Assembly (NCBI RefSeq): GCF_020497125.1
Contig: NC_059082.1
Coordinates: forward strand, 22,838,965 to 22,902,964
Source: Mauremys mutica
Taxonomy: Eukaryota; Chordata; Testudines; Geoemydidae
Length of the DNA stretch: 64,000 nt
Direction of reading: 5' to 3'
The notes below the pieces were generated by a model, which did not search any database, was not told the origin of the DNA, and worked only from the letters and a program-made list of their open reading frames with translations. The position numbers and the translations under genes were made by a program. Shown here one piece after another: positions 39,150 through 51,584 of the stretch (the first letter of the stretch is position 1; each line of letters begins with the position of its first letter).

Positions 39150-39300
39150 ACAAAATATGCCCCAGTTTCACCATTGTAAAAATGACCATTAATATACCTG
39201 CCTACTTCAGAGGGATGTGTTGGGATTAGTTAGCGAATGTCTGTAAAATGCTTGCCAGACATGATGCCCTTCGTATGCTTTAAATATTACGCCATGTCTA
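39150..39300 (+). repeat. MIR SINE 3' part
   Basis: 'cccagtttcaccattgtaaa', 'tacctgcctacttcag', 'gggattagttagcgaatg', 'tgtaaaatgctt' in MIR order. Confidence 0.5.
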
Positions 39301-39454
39301 TGCTTAGGACACCACACCCCCAACATGGCAAAACATAAAATATGTAAGATGAGATTTACTTTTTGTATTGAAAAAGAAAGATTAGTTTGGGAAAAATGTG
39401 TTACCATGAAGACTGTGCAGCTGAAGACTGCTGACCACACAGAGATTTGTAACT

Positions 39455-39690
39455 CACTTAAAAGTTAGGCAGTGACCTACTGAACAGACCACTAGACCAG
39501 GACTTGGGAAACATAGATTCTATTCCCACCTCTGCATCTGGCCTATTGGGTGACCTTGGGCAAGTCTCTTCCCCTTCCCGTGCCTCGGTTTCCCCCTCGT
39601 AATATGGGGATAACGATACTGACCTCCTTTGTAAAGTGCTTTGCAATCTACTGATTAAAACCACTATGTAAGAGCGAGGTATTATTAACT
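39455..39690 (+). repeat. MIR SINE
   Basis: Nearly full-length: 'gaccactagaccaggact', 'tattcccacctctgcat', 'gtgaccttgggcaagtc', 'cggtttccccctcgtaa', 'tatggggataacgatac', 'aaagtgctttgcaatcta'. Confidence 0.78.
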
Positions 39691-40479
39691 CATCACTCCA
39701 GATTTTATGCTCCAGAAACAGACTTGCTGAGAATTCAGCTATGCTCTTTTCAGTACAAAGGACTGAAGCTCCTTAAGTCTGTCAACCTTCTGTGACTCTG
39801 TGGAACAGCGACTTGGTAAAAGCTTTAAGGAGCAACCTTGAAAACAGCATGTACAGTTTCTAAACAAACAAGACATGTGAACAGCAAATCACATAGCTTA
39901 TAATTTTAATTGCGTCCAGGAAGTGTAGCTCTAGAATGTAAAAATGCCAAGAGGTGAAACTATAATTAACTGTAGTTTTTCTGGACATACTGAACACATT
40001 ACAAATGGAGAAAACAGGGGTCAGCAGCGGCTCCAAAATCATGACAGATTGCACTCTGGAGGGGCACAAAGATGACCCACCAAAATGAAACTGATTTCCC
40101 TAGGGATTAGTCGGTTGAGGTCACTGCTGCAACATGCTGCTAAAGCTTATTGCTCAGAAACCAGCAGGAAACCTCATATGAACTCCAGGCTCCAATTACC
40201 GTATAACCAGATTTAACCCTTTAACTGCCTGCCGACAATCATTAGTCCAAACAAGCAGGACAAAAGACCAGATGTCACTTATGACATATCGTAGTGGCAC
40301 CCTTGAGACACAACAGTCAGCAAGCAGGGAATCCCAGTATAGGGTGGGTTACACTTCCTTCATAATTCACAAATACACTTACCTCCAGTAGGAAAGGACA
40401 TTTTCCTTTTTCATTCTAATTTTATCAATACAACCCTACACTAAATTACTCCAGTGAGATGCTGCAAATTCATATAACT

Positions 40480-40545
40480 CCATCATCGTTCTGTTGTTTG
40501 TACAGCACCTAGCACAATGGAGTCTTGGTCCATGAATGGGCAGAG
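40480..40545 (+). repeat. LINE 3' end fragment
   Basis: 'tgtacagcacctagcacaat' followed by 'ggagtcttggtccatgaatg' is a phrase common near LINE 3' ends in turtle DNA; the inverse of part of it appears near 20840. Short and uncertain. Confidence 0.4.
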
Positions 40546-41509
40546 CCTCTGCATGCGCACAAGTGTGAACAGCTGCTTTACCTCCCCCTCCCCTAAGCAC
40601 CCTGCAGGGGAGAGTGGTCCATCCACCAAAGAGACATTGGGAGATAGTCATCAGTCCTTCTCCACAAGAAGATGACAGTAGGAAGGAACATTGGGAAGTT
40701 GTCAGACAAGTATCTTGCACAGAGCCTGCAGGATAGAGGGAACCATGTGGGGACAAAAGGTTGTGTAAGATGGTGGAGTCTCCCCAGTCCAATAAGCCAG
40801 GTATATTTCCACATTCTGAACTCTCTGAGATTCTGCAATCACAACATTCATATGTAATTTTTCCATGTTGAGGCTGGTCTACCATCTTTATTATGATGAG
40901 ATCAGTTTGCTGTGTGCTCCGATACATAGTCTGATTCTGTTAATACTATGGATTGCAATTTATTCCCTGTTGTGGTCATATGGTGTGCAGGTTATAAGAC
41001 TCAGTAATGGTTTGGGGACACTATTCTAAACAGGGTGGCTTGTCAGGTGCCACACCATAACTATAATGCCCTCTGCACATTCTGGCTCCTCTAAATTCTG
41101 GTTAAGAGAGAGACGCCACCTCCATTTGAGAGCTTTCTGCATCTCCAGAATCTGTGGAAGGAGAATGAGCTTGCAACAGCTGAACCAGTAGCTGAGCCAA
41201 AAGAGGAGTCCATTACAGAGTCCACTGTTAACCCCAGGATGCTGATCTTTGGCGAGATGGCCCTGTCTCTCCCAATAAGCAGCCAGAGCTCTCAAAAGCG
41301 GCCATGGTCCTCTAGTTCCCTTTCACGATTACAGTGAGAGCAACCCAAAATCATTAGAGACTAATCATCTAGGTCACTGCTTGCTTCTGTTGTGTAGAAA
41401 GATTCTTACCTCTTACCGCTACTAAACATGTCTGCACATAAACTAAACGGAAGCCTTAAATATTTGATAAAGATCTCCCTGCATATACCTGTCTATCCAG
41501 ATTATGTAT

Positions 41510-41760
41510 TAATATGATCCCTATTTACCATAGTATCAAAACACCTTGAAGTCTTCAATGTATTTATCCTCACAACACTGCTACAAGATAGCACTTCTCT
41601 ATTACTCACACTTTGAAAATTGGGAACTGAGCAGAGAGACACTGACTGCCCACAGTCACACACAAGATTTGTGGAGGAATAGGAAATTGAACCGTGGACT
41701 CCCACATTCCAGACTAGCAACCTAACCCACTGGACCATCCTGCCTCTTCCTCCTCCTTTA
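41510..41760 (-). repeat. MIR SINE
   Basis: Read on the minus strand: 'gatggtccagtgggttagg', 'gtccacggttcaatttcc', 'gtgactgtgggcagtca', 'ctcagttcccaattttc', 'gtgttgtgaggataaat'. This is the complete MIR order. Confidence 0.72.
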
Positions 41761-43072
41761 GTCTATGAAGTGCCACTTCCATCCCCGCCTAATATGATGA
41801 ATATCTGTGTATACATTACAAATGTGTGATTGTCTATGTTTTTCTACCCCACTGCTATCTGTCCACGAGCCAAAATTTCTCAAGATGGCTGCCAAGATAA
41901 TTCTCTGCAATGTTTTGAAGGTAGAAGCAGATTTTGCATAACGTCTGTGAAACAATTTTGGCACAAGTGAAATTTCAAAGAGTCAAAAAACATTAATTGA
42001 CTCAGTTTTCCTTAGCCTACTTTCCAACAATGCCAAGGTACAGATATATTTAGACGTATTTAGGAGAAGCTGACATTAAAGACAATTTAATTTAAAAAAA
42101 TTCTATTCACCTCAGGTTTTGTCAAATCATTATTATTTGTAATACAAAATTATTTGGCAGTGTCCCTTTTGACTCTGGGATTTGTTGAGTTTTATAGGGT
42201 TCTCATCATTATGTAATTCTATTTCCAAATGAATCTCCTCTGGATGGTTCTTCTAGAAAACCAGAAGGCAGCAGCCACGTTCTTTTATTTAAATTGAAAA
42301 TGGTGACCTCAACAGCATCCAGGAGCCTCTCTAAGCCTGGATGAGAATGCACCATGATTATCCTAAACATACACATGTAATGTGCTCCCATTACGCAGCA
42401 CAAGGGAGCACAAGTACAGAAAGGAATAGAGTCAACTAAAACCTCTAGTTATATATTATACTGCAGTTCAGAATCATCCCCATCTCTTCTTCTTCCAGAC
42501 CATATGATGTCTCTGTGTTTGATTATAAATGGTAAAGAAAGAGGGAAAGGGAAGAGGAGTTGTACTTACTGAGGGTTACAGCCTTAGTATACTGATTTTG
42601 GAATGCCTCCAAAAAAGGTTTACTATTTTACTGAAATATTTTGTAAATTGGGGTATCAGCAGGTTGTATTTCGAGAAAAGGCAATACAGAACCGGCCTGG
42701 AAGATACAGCACTGTAATTCCTTAGAGAACTGCTTTCATGGGCAAGTACAATAGTTGCAATTAAAAAAAATCAGTGTTTGCCAACTTATGTCATGTAGTT
42801 ACCACAGTTCTTTTCTATAGGAGTAAGACTGAAATAGGACAATGTGGTAACATTTGGGAAATGCTGACTTTTACGACGCTTAGCATTGTAGTTCCAAAAA
42901 AGAGGTCAAAACGTGCAAGGTTCCAAATGCTAATCATGTGCTTTATGCTTCCAAGACAAAGACGAATGTTTCAATGGCGATTTGCTTCTTTTTCTATTGC
43001 ACATCTTCCTAAAATGTCTGGTCAAAATCTGTTTAAACTTGTTCAAATGAAGCATTTAATGTATGAGGAATA

Positions 43073-43112
43073 TGAGAGAGAGAGAGACAGACAGAGAGAC
43101 AGACAGGCAGAG
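43073..43112. repeat. (GAGA)n(GACA)n simple repeat
   Basis: Purine-rich GA/CA repeats. They lie inside an open frame at 42774-43268, which I do not accept as a gene. Confidence 0.85.
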
Positions 43113-44534
43113 CATGCAAGACACACACACAGAAAACCTGGCAATGGTTACTATATAAAACCTAAAATGGATAAACATAGAAAGACAAGGCTCAAGGGAA
43201 AATTCATGCTCATTGTCCAATGTAAAATTATCAGTATAAGAACCTATCAGGCAAACTTATTCACATGAGTAAGAATTATTCATGCAAGCTGTCACAAGAG
43301 GAGCTCCACAGAACTCAGTGGGCCATATTATCTCCTTCCACATTAAAACCCAGAGTGGGGGCTTCTACAGAAAGAAAACTCTGCAAGGAATCATTTATTG
43401 AGATTCTCCAACATCACCTTGCCAGGAGAGTGGTTTGTCCCGCAGCAAAATAGTCACGTGTCCCACCCCCCAAATCTGGCAGATCCCAGGGAGCTCTCAG
43501 ATGCCTGGATCATGCAGCCTGAGGGCTTGAGCCTCTGCACCAGCTTTTACCCACCAGTGGGGCTTCATGGTATTGTGATTCCATTGGAGTAGTACTAACA
43601 GAAGCACTCTCCTGGCCACAGCTGCCTCTAGGATGCTATGCATAAGATTCAGAAGGCTGGAAAGGAGCTGGTATGTTCTCTCTCAGCCTGTTTGATCCTC
43701 TCTTGGCTTCCCCCAGCATGGGGAGATCTGCACAAAGTCCCTTCTGTGAGTGAACTGGGGGGAAGGGGGGCAAGGATGCAATCCATCTCAGTGAAATTAC
43801 TTGGGAGTAGAGATTTACAGGATTGGGCCCATGTGCGCAGAAGTGATCTCAAACAGAGATCTCAACCACACTGCACTGGCCAGATCCAGCCCACATGAGA
43901 TAGTCATGTGACCTGCACAGCATAGTCAGATTCTGCAGAATCTCAGCCTTCCTCCCACCCCAACAGAAGTTTCTAGCCCTCATTTTTGCAAAAATAACCT
44001 TTCAAATCTGAACTGAGTGTAGAATGATGCTGTGTCATCTGTCTGAGTCTGCAGACAGCCTGAAAGAATGACTAAGAGGTGTGAATTTTCCCGCCTGCTA
44101 GTAATTTCATTGGGTTAGTAGCCCTGAAATCTAATGACATTTTAAATGTAAGCATTAACATTTCATTGTTTATTTTAGCAGCCAGAGGGGGGAACTGGTA
44201 GATGTGGCAGGAAGGGAGATGCAGAAAGAAAAAAAGACACAAAGACAGAAAAGGGGGAAAGAGAGAAAAGAAAATGGGGAAGGAAAAGAAACAGAAGGCC
44301 ATGTTCTATCCTTGACCTTTCTACAAATATGCCCCAGTTAACTCCACTGTGGAGGAGTCATAAATGCATATGGACCATCATTAAAAATGAAATTCAGAAC
44401 TCTCTACAAAGTAAGTTTGATATCCTTGATCTAAAACATACCTAGATTTATTGCTTTATATGAACCGATGCTGTGAGCAGCTGAATGTCAGTCAGTGCCC
44501 ACTGAAGCTAGGAGTGAGCCCTATAGACTATAGT

Positions 44535-44640
44535 AATACTAACATTCAGCATTTACTTAGCACCTTACTTTTTCAAAGCTCAGTGCAAACATTTAATTAA
44601 TGGTCAATGTTAACTTTATAACCAACCACTTTCAATGGAA
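44535..44640 (-). repeat. Possible MIR piece
   Basis: 'catttacttagcacctta' and 'caaagctcagtgcaaacat' loosely fit an inverse MIR end. Confidence 0.3.
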
Positions 44641-45204
44641 CTGTCCACACTTCCAGGAAACCATGGACTGGTCATCTAATTATGAAAGAGAGTTTTCTCA
44701 TCTATCATCTACATTGGGCGGGAAATAATCAAGCTGGCAAAAACAAAGTCTAAAATATTAATATATAAATTATTAAAGTAGCTCTAAGGTGCAAATGTTA
44801 AGATAGGTCCACTGAATTTCAGGTATAAAAGAGTATCATGACTAGTTATACTAGAGACCATTTAAATATATAGTATCAGGAAGAATTAAAAATGATGGGA
44901 AAACATGACCTGCCAAGACAATACAAAAATGCCTACCATAAAACACTAAGATTATTGCCCTAAATATAGCAGTCATATGAATATTTAATCACGAATGAAG
45001 AATGAAATCATCAAATCTTTAACGAAACAAGAACAAATGGATATAAACTGGCCATCAGCAAGTTTAGGCTTGAAATTAGATGAAGGTTTCTAACCATCAG
45101 ATGAGAGAAGTTCTTGAACAGCCTTCCTAGGGGAGCAGGGGTGCAAAAAACCTAACTGGCTTCAAGACAGAAGTTGATATGTTTACAGAGGGGATGGTAT
45201 GGAG

Positions 45205-45496
45205 CAGGGGTAGGCAACTTATGGCACGCAAGCTGATTTTCAGTGGCACTCACACTGCCCGGATCCTGGCCACCGGTCTGGAGGACTCTGCATTTTAATT
45301 TAATTTTAAATGAACCTTCTTAAACGTTTGAAAAACCTTATTTACTTTACATACAACAATAGTTTAGTTATATATTAAAGACTTATAGAAAGAGACCTTC
45401 TAAAAACATTAAAATGTATTACTGGCACGCAAAGCCTTAAATTAGAGTAAATAAATGAGGAGTTGGCACACCGCTTCTGAAAGGTTGTCGACCCCT
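45205..45496. mobile_element. hAT MITE (CAGGGGTAGGCAAC family)
   Basis: 292 bp. Ends CAGGGGTAGGCAACTTATGGC and, inverted, CAGGGGTCGACAACCTTTCAG. Exact 8-bp duplication GTATGGAG at 45197-45204 and 45497-45504. The AT-rich interior has no transposase. Confidence 0.92.
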
Positions 45497-45929
45497 GGTA
45501 TGGAGGATACTGCCTACAATGGGATGTAGCTGATCTGTGATTGCTATCAGCAAATATCTCCAATGGCCAGTGATGGAACACTAGATGGGGAGAGTTCTGA
45601 GTTACTACAGAGAATTCTTTCCCAAGTGTCTGGCTGGTGGGTCTTACCCACATACTCAGGGTCTAATTGACTGCCATATTTGGGGTTGGGAAGGAATTTT
45701 CCCCTGGGTCATACTGGCAGGGACTCTAGGGGTTTTGCATCTTCCTCTGTAGCATGGGTCATGGGTCACTTGCAGGCTTAAACTAGTGTAAATGGTGCAT
45801 TCTCTGTAACTTGAAGTCTTTAAATCATGATTTGAGGATTTCAGTAACTCAGCCAGAGATTATGGATCTATTATAGGAGTGGGTGGGTAAGGCTCTGTGG
45901 CCTGCAATGTGCAGGAGGTCAGACTAGAT

Positions 45930-46260
45930 CAGGGATTGGCAACCTTTGGCACGTGGCCTGTCAGGGAAAGCCCTTAGTGGGCCGGGCCGGTTTATTTACC
46001 TGCAGCGTCCGCAGGTTCAGCTGTTTGCAGCTTCCACTGGCTGGGGTTCATCGTCCCAGGCCAATGGGAGCTGCGGGAAGGGCAGCCATCACATCCCTCA
46101 GCCTGCACCACTTCCCGCAGCCCCCGTTGGCCTGGGACAGCGAACCCCGGCCAGTGGGAGCTGCGATTGGCTGAACCTGCAGACGCTGCAGGTAAATAAA
46201 CCGGCCTAGTCACTCGGGGCTTTCCCTGACAGGCCGCGTGCCAAAGGTTGCCTATCCCTG
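45930..46260. mobile_element. Fold-back hAT MITE, near-complete palindrome
   Basis: 331 bp with exact 8-bp duplication GACTAGAT (45922-45929, 46261-46268). The two halves are inverted copies over ~155 bp: CAGGGATTGGCAACCTTTGG against CAGGGATAGGCAACCTTTGG, then 'gtcagggaaagccc', 'gccggtttatttacctgcag', 'gcaggttcagc' and 'tcccaggccaa' on both arms. Hence the frames on both strands. Confidence 0.93.
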
Positions 46261-46944
46261 GACTAGATGATCATGATGATCCCTCTTGGCCTTAAAGTCT
46301 ATGATGACTTACCCTGTTTTTTTAAAAAAATCCAACAGACGAATTGCACTCTTAATATGTATTATGGATTTTAGCCTCATTAGTTAAAGAATGCAAATTA
46401 AAGTGAGATTAAAGCAGTAATGACCCAGAGAGAAGCCACAAAGAGGAGGAAAATATGTATCATCATAAGAAAAATTAATAATAATAAGGGACTAAGAACT
46501 TGGACATAAAGAGAAAATATAGAATACATTAGGCACATTAAATAAAGAGTAAAGGGCAAAAGGAAGAAAAGATAAGTAGTACAAAATGGAGAAAGGAAAA
46601 AAGAACTTAAGAATATAGGCATGTAAATGTAAACAAGTAGCTCATTACTTCAGTGCAGAGAAATTCTGTATAGTTATTTAATGTATGAGGTGCTGAAATA
46701 CTCACCTATAATTCCAACTTATGCTTAAATTACACTTTAAATGACAGTAACTTTTATAAATAAATTCACAAAGGAATACATTTGTTATAACATTCTCTAG
46801 GCACACAAACAAATTATTTCAGTTTATTAGTGCTAAGTATTTTAAAATATCACTTCCACACCTCTTTAATATCTCATAACCCATTCTAAATGAAATTTCT
46901 ACCCATGACATTTGTTATTATTCAAGAATTGAACTACTGAAATA

Positions 46945-47160
46945 TTGCTGGAGGAAGGATGGTATTGGATTAAGGCACAAGACTGGAGGTCAGGAGATCC
47001 TCACACTGCCATAGACTGACTAGGTGACCTTGGGCAAGTCACTTATTGCCTGTTTGGCTCAGTTCCCCTTCTGTGTAACAGAAATAAATTATTACCTCAC
47101 AGACATTTACAAGGGTTAATTCATTAATGTCTGTAAAGCAATGAGTCCCCCAGATGGAAG
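46945..47160 (+). repeat. MIR SINE
   Basis: 'aggcacaagactggaggtca', 'ggtgaccttgggcaagtcac', 'ggctcagttccccttctg', 'aaattattacctcacagac', 'ttaattcattaatgtctgta' in MIR order. Confidence 0.72.
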
Positions 47161-47242
47161 CAGCTATAAGTGAAAATATGATTGCTATTTCATCCACACC
47201 AAATTCTATACACACCTCTTTATTCGAAGCCAAGTTCTTGAA

Positions 47243-47350
47243 ATATACATAGCAATCTAGATGTTGGGTACCTTATGTAGCTCACAGATTGCTGCGAAAA
47301 AGGTATTCATGTACGTACAGAGTATACATAGCAGTCTATATGTCGGGTAT
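47243..47350. repeat. Degenerate direct repeat
   Basis: 'atacatagcaatctagatgt' (47245) and 'atacatagcagtctatatgt' (47324), each followed by a 'gggta' phrase, lie about 79 bp apart. Confidence 0.6.
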
Positions 47351-48480
47351 TTCAAGACAGAAGCAGTCTATGAACATGCTACATCAACACATATTGCACC
47401 ATGATCTACTATTCTTTTGAAATGGGTCTATTATGTGGTTAACATGCAACTCAGTGGTTTTCACATAGAGGACTCACCAGGCTTCTGCCTTTTAAGCATA
47501 TTATTCTCTCCTTTTCCCTTACACATTCTTAACTGAACATGCAGTTACACTAAGGCGTCCATCTCATCACTTTCACACCACCTGCGCTGTGCTTCATTCT
47601 CAGAGGGTACTGCATAATTGCCACACCACAATGGAAAACTCAGCCATCTTGTTTAATGGCTATGTGTCTTGAAGGACAAGGATGTCAAAAACTTCTATAC
47701 ATAACAATAGGGCATGAGGATCCATTTTGTTAACTGTACATGAACAAACACCACGGTCTGCATTCAAAAACTGAAATGTTTCAAATTCTCTGGTTGGCAT
47801 GACCTTGAGAGAGACTGGCTGGATTTCACAGCTCACTTTCCTGGGTTGAACAATCCATTTTCAAAGAACACTTAAAGTAAGAATTCACTCTCTTGCAGTA
47901 GTGGCATCATTACAGTATTTTAATTTCAAGTATCTGTACTCTACAGACACACTGCAATTTTCTTTTGCCCTTCAAAATACTAAATGATGAGTTATTTTCC
48001 AAACCTAACTTGTACAGCTCTGGCTTCACTGATATGAATAAGAGCCAGTTCTCCAAAGCCTGGGTATTGTTAAGATTACCCATAGATTAATCATCTTTTG
48101 TGTTCGGTTATATGTAAATACTGTAAAATATCTGCATTCTTAAAGCACAATTATTTGTTCCTTAAAAATAGATAGTGGTTCAAAAATAGCCCTCTGTTAC
48201 TTATCAGTCTGAAACAACATTGTCCCTTACAGACCTAAATTCTGAACAGTTCCAGTGGATTCTTCCCATTACCTATCAAATGAGTATTGTCTGCAAGAGA
48301 CAATTTTTTTCATTGTTTTGCTAATTTCATGGGTTTATTAGGTTTTGAAATTTAATAAAACAGTGGCGCAAAGTACACCTTCTACTAAGTACAAATAAAA
48401 GCGGAGTCAAGTCCACTGACTGGGAACTTAAGACCTCATTCCTATGGGAACCAGAATTCAAAGGCTGTTTTTTCACAAAC

Positions 48481-48625
48481 CTGGCCATCTGTTTATATGC
48501 TTCTTCAGCCACAGCAAAGATGTGTGGATCCATATCCCCCATATTCTGACCACTGTATGCATTGATGATATCTTCGCCATAGATAGGCAGTTGCTCATAC
48601 GGATTTATGGCTACCAAGACGATTC
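48481..48625 (-). CDS. MYO5A: MYO5A exon 4 (motor N-terminal part, purine-binding loop)
   Basis: 145 bp. Two bases complete a split Gly (~104), then codons for residues ~105-151, then AG of split Arg152. It holds the purine-binding loop NPYEQLPIY (NPxxxxxxY pattern), which contacts the ATP base, followed by the conserved [18 protein letters not shown] segment that leads into the P-loop. The acceptor is cctttgtag|GAATC. The donor GCCAG|gtttgtg is weaker than the other donors in this gene. Splitting the Arg codon AG|A across the 20.3 kb intron gives a perfect join to exon 5. An in-frame Met-like start is only the read-through from the intron; this is an internal exon. Confidence 0.97.
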
Positions 48626-50574
48626 CTACAAAGGAAATGGAACAAAATCTATTAATAATGGCTGATTTGGAAAGGTAAAAGTGTCAAAAGCCAGGTGTAT
48701 GTTGTTCTAATCTTTCTTAAAGTTTTGCTTGGAAGAGAACAAAGTCCTGATCCGAAGCCCACTGAAGTAAATGGAAAGACACTATTTTGATGGGTTTTGG
48801 ATTAGGTACTAAAATTGAATCCTGAAAGTTTGAACACAGTTCATTTTCTTGCTTGTAAGAAAATCACCAGGGAGGACTTTTACTCTTTCCCCATTTTTAA
48901 AGTTTTGAGTTTGAAGAATGAAAAGTTGCTTGGATTTAGAGTAAGTCAGCCTGACATTGACTGATGATGAACAGCCAGCTCTACCCAGTAACAAGATCAG
49001 TGAGGACTGTACTTCCCATCTTTTATTATAAATCATGGCCTCTGATTTGCTCAGTTATAATTGTTTGGATCTAACAGAAAGGCTCTGAAATAAAACAATG
49101 CCCACTTCTCACATAAGGGCTTAATGTGAGACATGTCAACCCTTTGTGCCTGATGTTATGGCACCACCTGTCAATATTAGAAATTTGTAGTATAAAAGAA
49201 CTAGTATTTGAAATTTTAGTATCAATATTTCTAACAAACAATGGCCTGATTTTGAATAGTGGCCTCCAACCAGTGCTCAGAAATAGAGGTAGATGTACTT
49301 CATAGAGCTGGCACACCTAGGTCCTGACTGAACTTGGAAATCAAATAGTTAGACATTTAAAAGTGCTATAACACACTCCCACAATTATTTCAGACCAAGC
49401 TGAAAGTGAGGCCAATATTTTTAACTTACTACATCTCCCATTTCAAGTCTCTCACGACACTGCCGCGCAGGGAAGCGGTTGCCATGTGGACAGAAAGAAG
49501 TTGTAATCCTAGTTGTGGCCATCTAATAAGCACATCAGGCATCATTCTATGCAACACAACTTGAATGAACATGTCTCCCTCATTCCCCCATACCAGATAT
49601 TTCTATAGCAGTGTCGTATCTAAATATACCCAGCAATCAAACTTCACTTTCTCTATAAAGCACTAAAAGTCTGTAATTCAGGGAAAGAAACAAAACCATG
49701 TGCAGGCCTAAATATTATGACTGAGACAAAGTAGGTGAAACATTTTTCATGGACTAGCAAAGACAAGGCATCTGAAATCTGGACCTGCTGCTACGAATAT
49801 CATCCCAGTTTTACAGATGACTAAATCATGTCATATATTTACAGATCAAGCAAACAGCAAAATAAAAACACAAACAAGCTTTCTAATGAGCAAATACCTT
49901 TTGGAAAAGGATTGGAAGGATTCTCGTCTGCTCCTTTAGATATATTACATGTTATACGTCACGACATAACTATGTAACCTGTGATACAAAGACCTCAGTG
50001 TTTTTCCATCAGCCATGACTTCACTGGGATGACTCAGGGACTTGAACTTAAAGTCTCTATTTTTTTAAAAAAAAGATGCCAAGCCCTTATACTTTAATGA
50101 ACAGTCAAGAACGAACACACACACACCTACCCACCTGCAAGTTAAGGGAATTTTTTTAGGTGCCAATTTTACAAATCCTGCTACTGAAAATATGAGCAGC
50201 TAATCAAAAGTTAAAGTAAGAAGGAAATAATTGGATCGTATTCTAGTCCCCATCACAGATGTACCAAACAATCCGTAGTCTGAGTTTGACTGAAGCCCAG
50301 AAATGGAATAGCAGAGGTGTTACAGACTAGTAATAAGGTACACCGGCAGAGTGGGGTAGGAGCACAGGAATGGAACTGTCGAGGGGCTACAAATCAAGAT
50401 TAAGGTGCACTGGCAGATCTTTGTGCAGAAGGATGAACAATGCCTGCCCGGAACATGCTAGGTTTCTCAACAAAGCCAGATTCACCCATACAAAATTAAA
50501 AATAAATAAGGCTACAGTTAAGCTGGTTGCACAATGAAGAGGCTGGGACCATGATCTGATGCAAGAGATTAATA

Positions 50575-51576
50575 CAGTAACTCCATGCTTAACGTTGTAG
50601 TTATGTTCCTGAAAAATGCAACTTTAAGCGAAACAATGTTAAGCTAATCCAATTTCCCCCTAAGAATTAACGCAAATGCTGGGGGGGTTAGGTTCCAGGG
50701 AAATTTTTTTCACCAGACAAAAAACTATATATTATACAGATATACACACAGTATACGTTTTAAACAAACAATGTAATACCGTACACAACAATGATGATTG
50801 TGAAGCTTGGTTGAGGTGGTGGAGTCAGAGGGTGGAATATTTCCCAGGGAATGCCTTAGTGCTGACTGATGAACTAGCACTCGGCTGAGCCCTCAAGGGT
50901 TAACACATTGTTGTTAATGTAGCCTCACACTCTACAAGGCAGCACAAATGGAGGGAAGGGAGACAGCATGGCAGACAGAGACACACATCCTGTGTGTGAG
51001 AGAGAGAGATGTGCATTGTCCCTTTAAGTACGCTGACCCCACTCTAAGTACATTGCCTTTTAAGGTAGCTCAGCAAGCTGAGACAGCAGCTGCTGCTAGC
51101 AAGCTCCCCCATGTCGTGTCTCCCTCTGCCCCTCCCCCCGCTCTATGGAGATGGGGTAAGCAGGGGGTAGGAGCAGGCGGATACCCTGACATTAGCACCC
51201 CTTTCCTCCCCCCAACCCCCCCCCCCCAGAAAGCAGGAGGCTCCCAGGAGCAGCTCCAAGGCAGAGGGCAGGAGCAGCACATAGCAGTGGGGGGAGGGAC
51301 AGCTGAACTGCCAGCAATTGATAGCCTGCTGGGTGGCTGCCACACAGGGAACTTAGGGGAGTGGGGAGTTGATAGGGGGGCTGCCAGTCTACCCTGGTTC
51401 CAAGCCCCCCAACAGCCAGCTGCAATGGGCTGTTCTTTCTGCAAATGGTGGACAAAGTAGGCGGCTGCCAAACAGCTTTATGAGCATTGCGCAACTTTAA
51501 ACGAGCCTGTTCTCTAATTGATCAGCAATGTAACAATGAAACATTAACTGGGATGATTTTAAGTGAGGAGTTACTG
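50575..51576. mobile_element. Tigger-like nonautonomous element (CAGTAACTCC family)
   Basis: 1002 bp between TA dinucleotides (50573-50574, 51577-51578). Ends CAGTAACTCCATGCTTAACG and, inverted, CAGTAACTCCTCACTTAAAA. CAG ends plus TA fit pogo/Tigger. The middle is GC-rich with a 12-C run at 51216-51227. The open frames at 50948-51494 on both strands show no transposase motif and are probably chance. Confidence 0.82.
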
Positions 51577-51584
51577 TATAGCTG

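Larger units (their letters stand above)
45010..46306 (+). mobile_element. CR1 LINE 3' end, interrupted by two hAT elements
   Basis: Decayed ORF2 C-terminus and 3' UTR of a chicken-repeat-1 type LINE. Visible phrases are 'aaattagatgaaggtttcta' early, 'ttgggaaggaattttcccc' in the middle, and the terminal 'gactagatgatcatgatga..ccctcttggccttaaagtcta'. The two insertions 45205-45496 and 45930-46260 carry exact target duplications made of CR1 sequence, so both are younger than it. Confidence 0.82.

Noticed and set aside
42774..43268. 164-residue plus-strand open frame
   Set aside because: No recognisable family, a GA/CA simple repeat in the middle, no promoter or splice context and no second exon seen. 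Most likely chance.
51070..51494. Overlapping 100-170 residue frames on both strands
   Set aside because: They lie within the TA-flanked Tigger-like element 50575-51576; no transposase motif (no DDE-type pattern or HTH seen).
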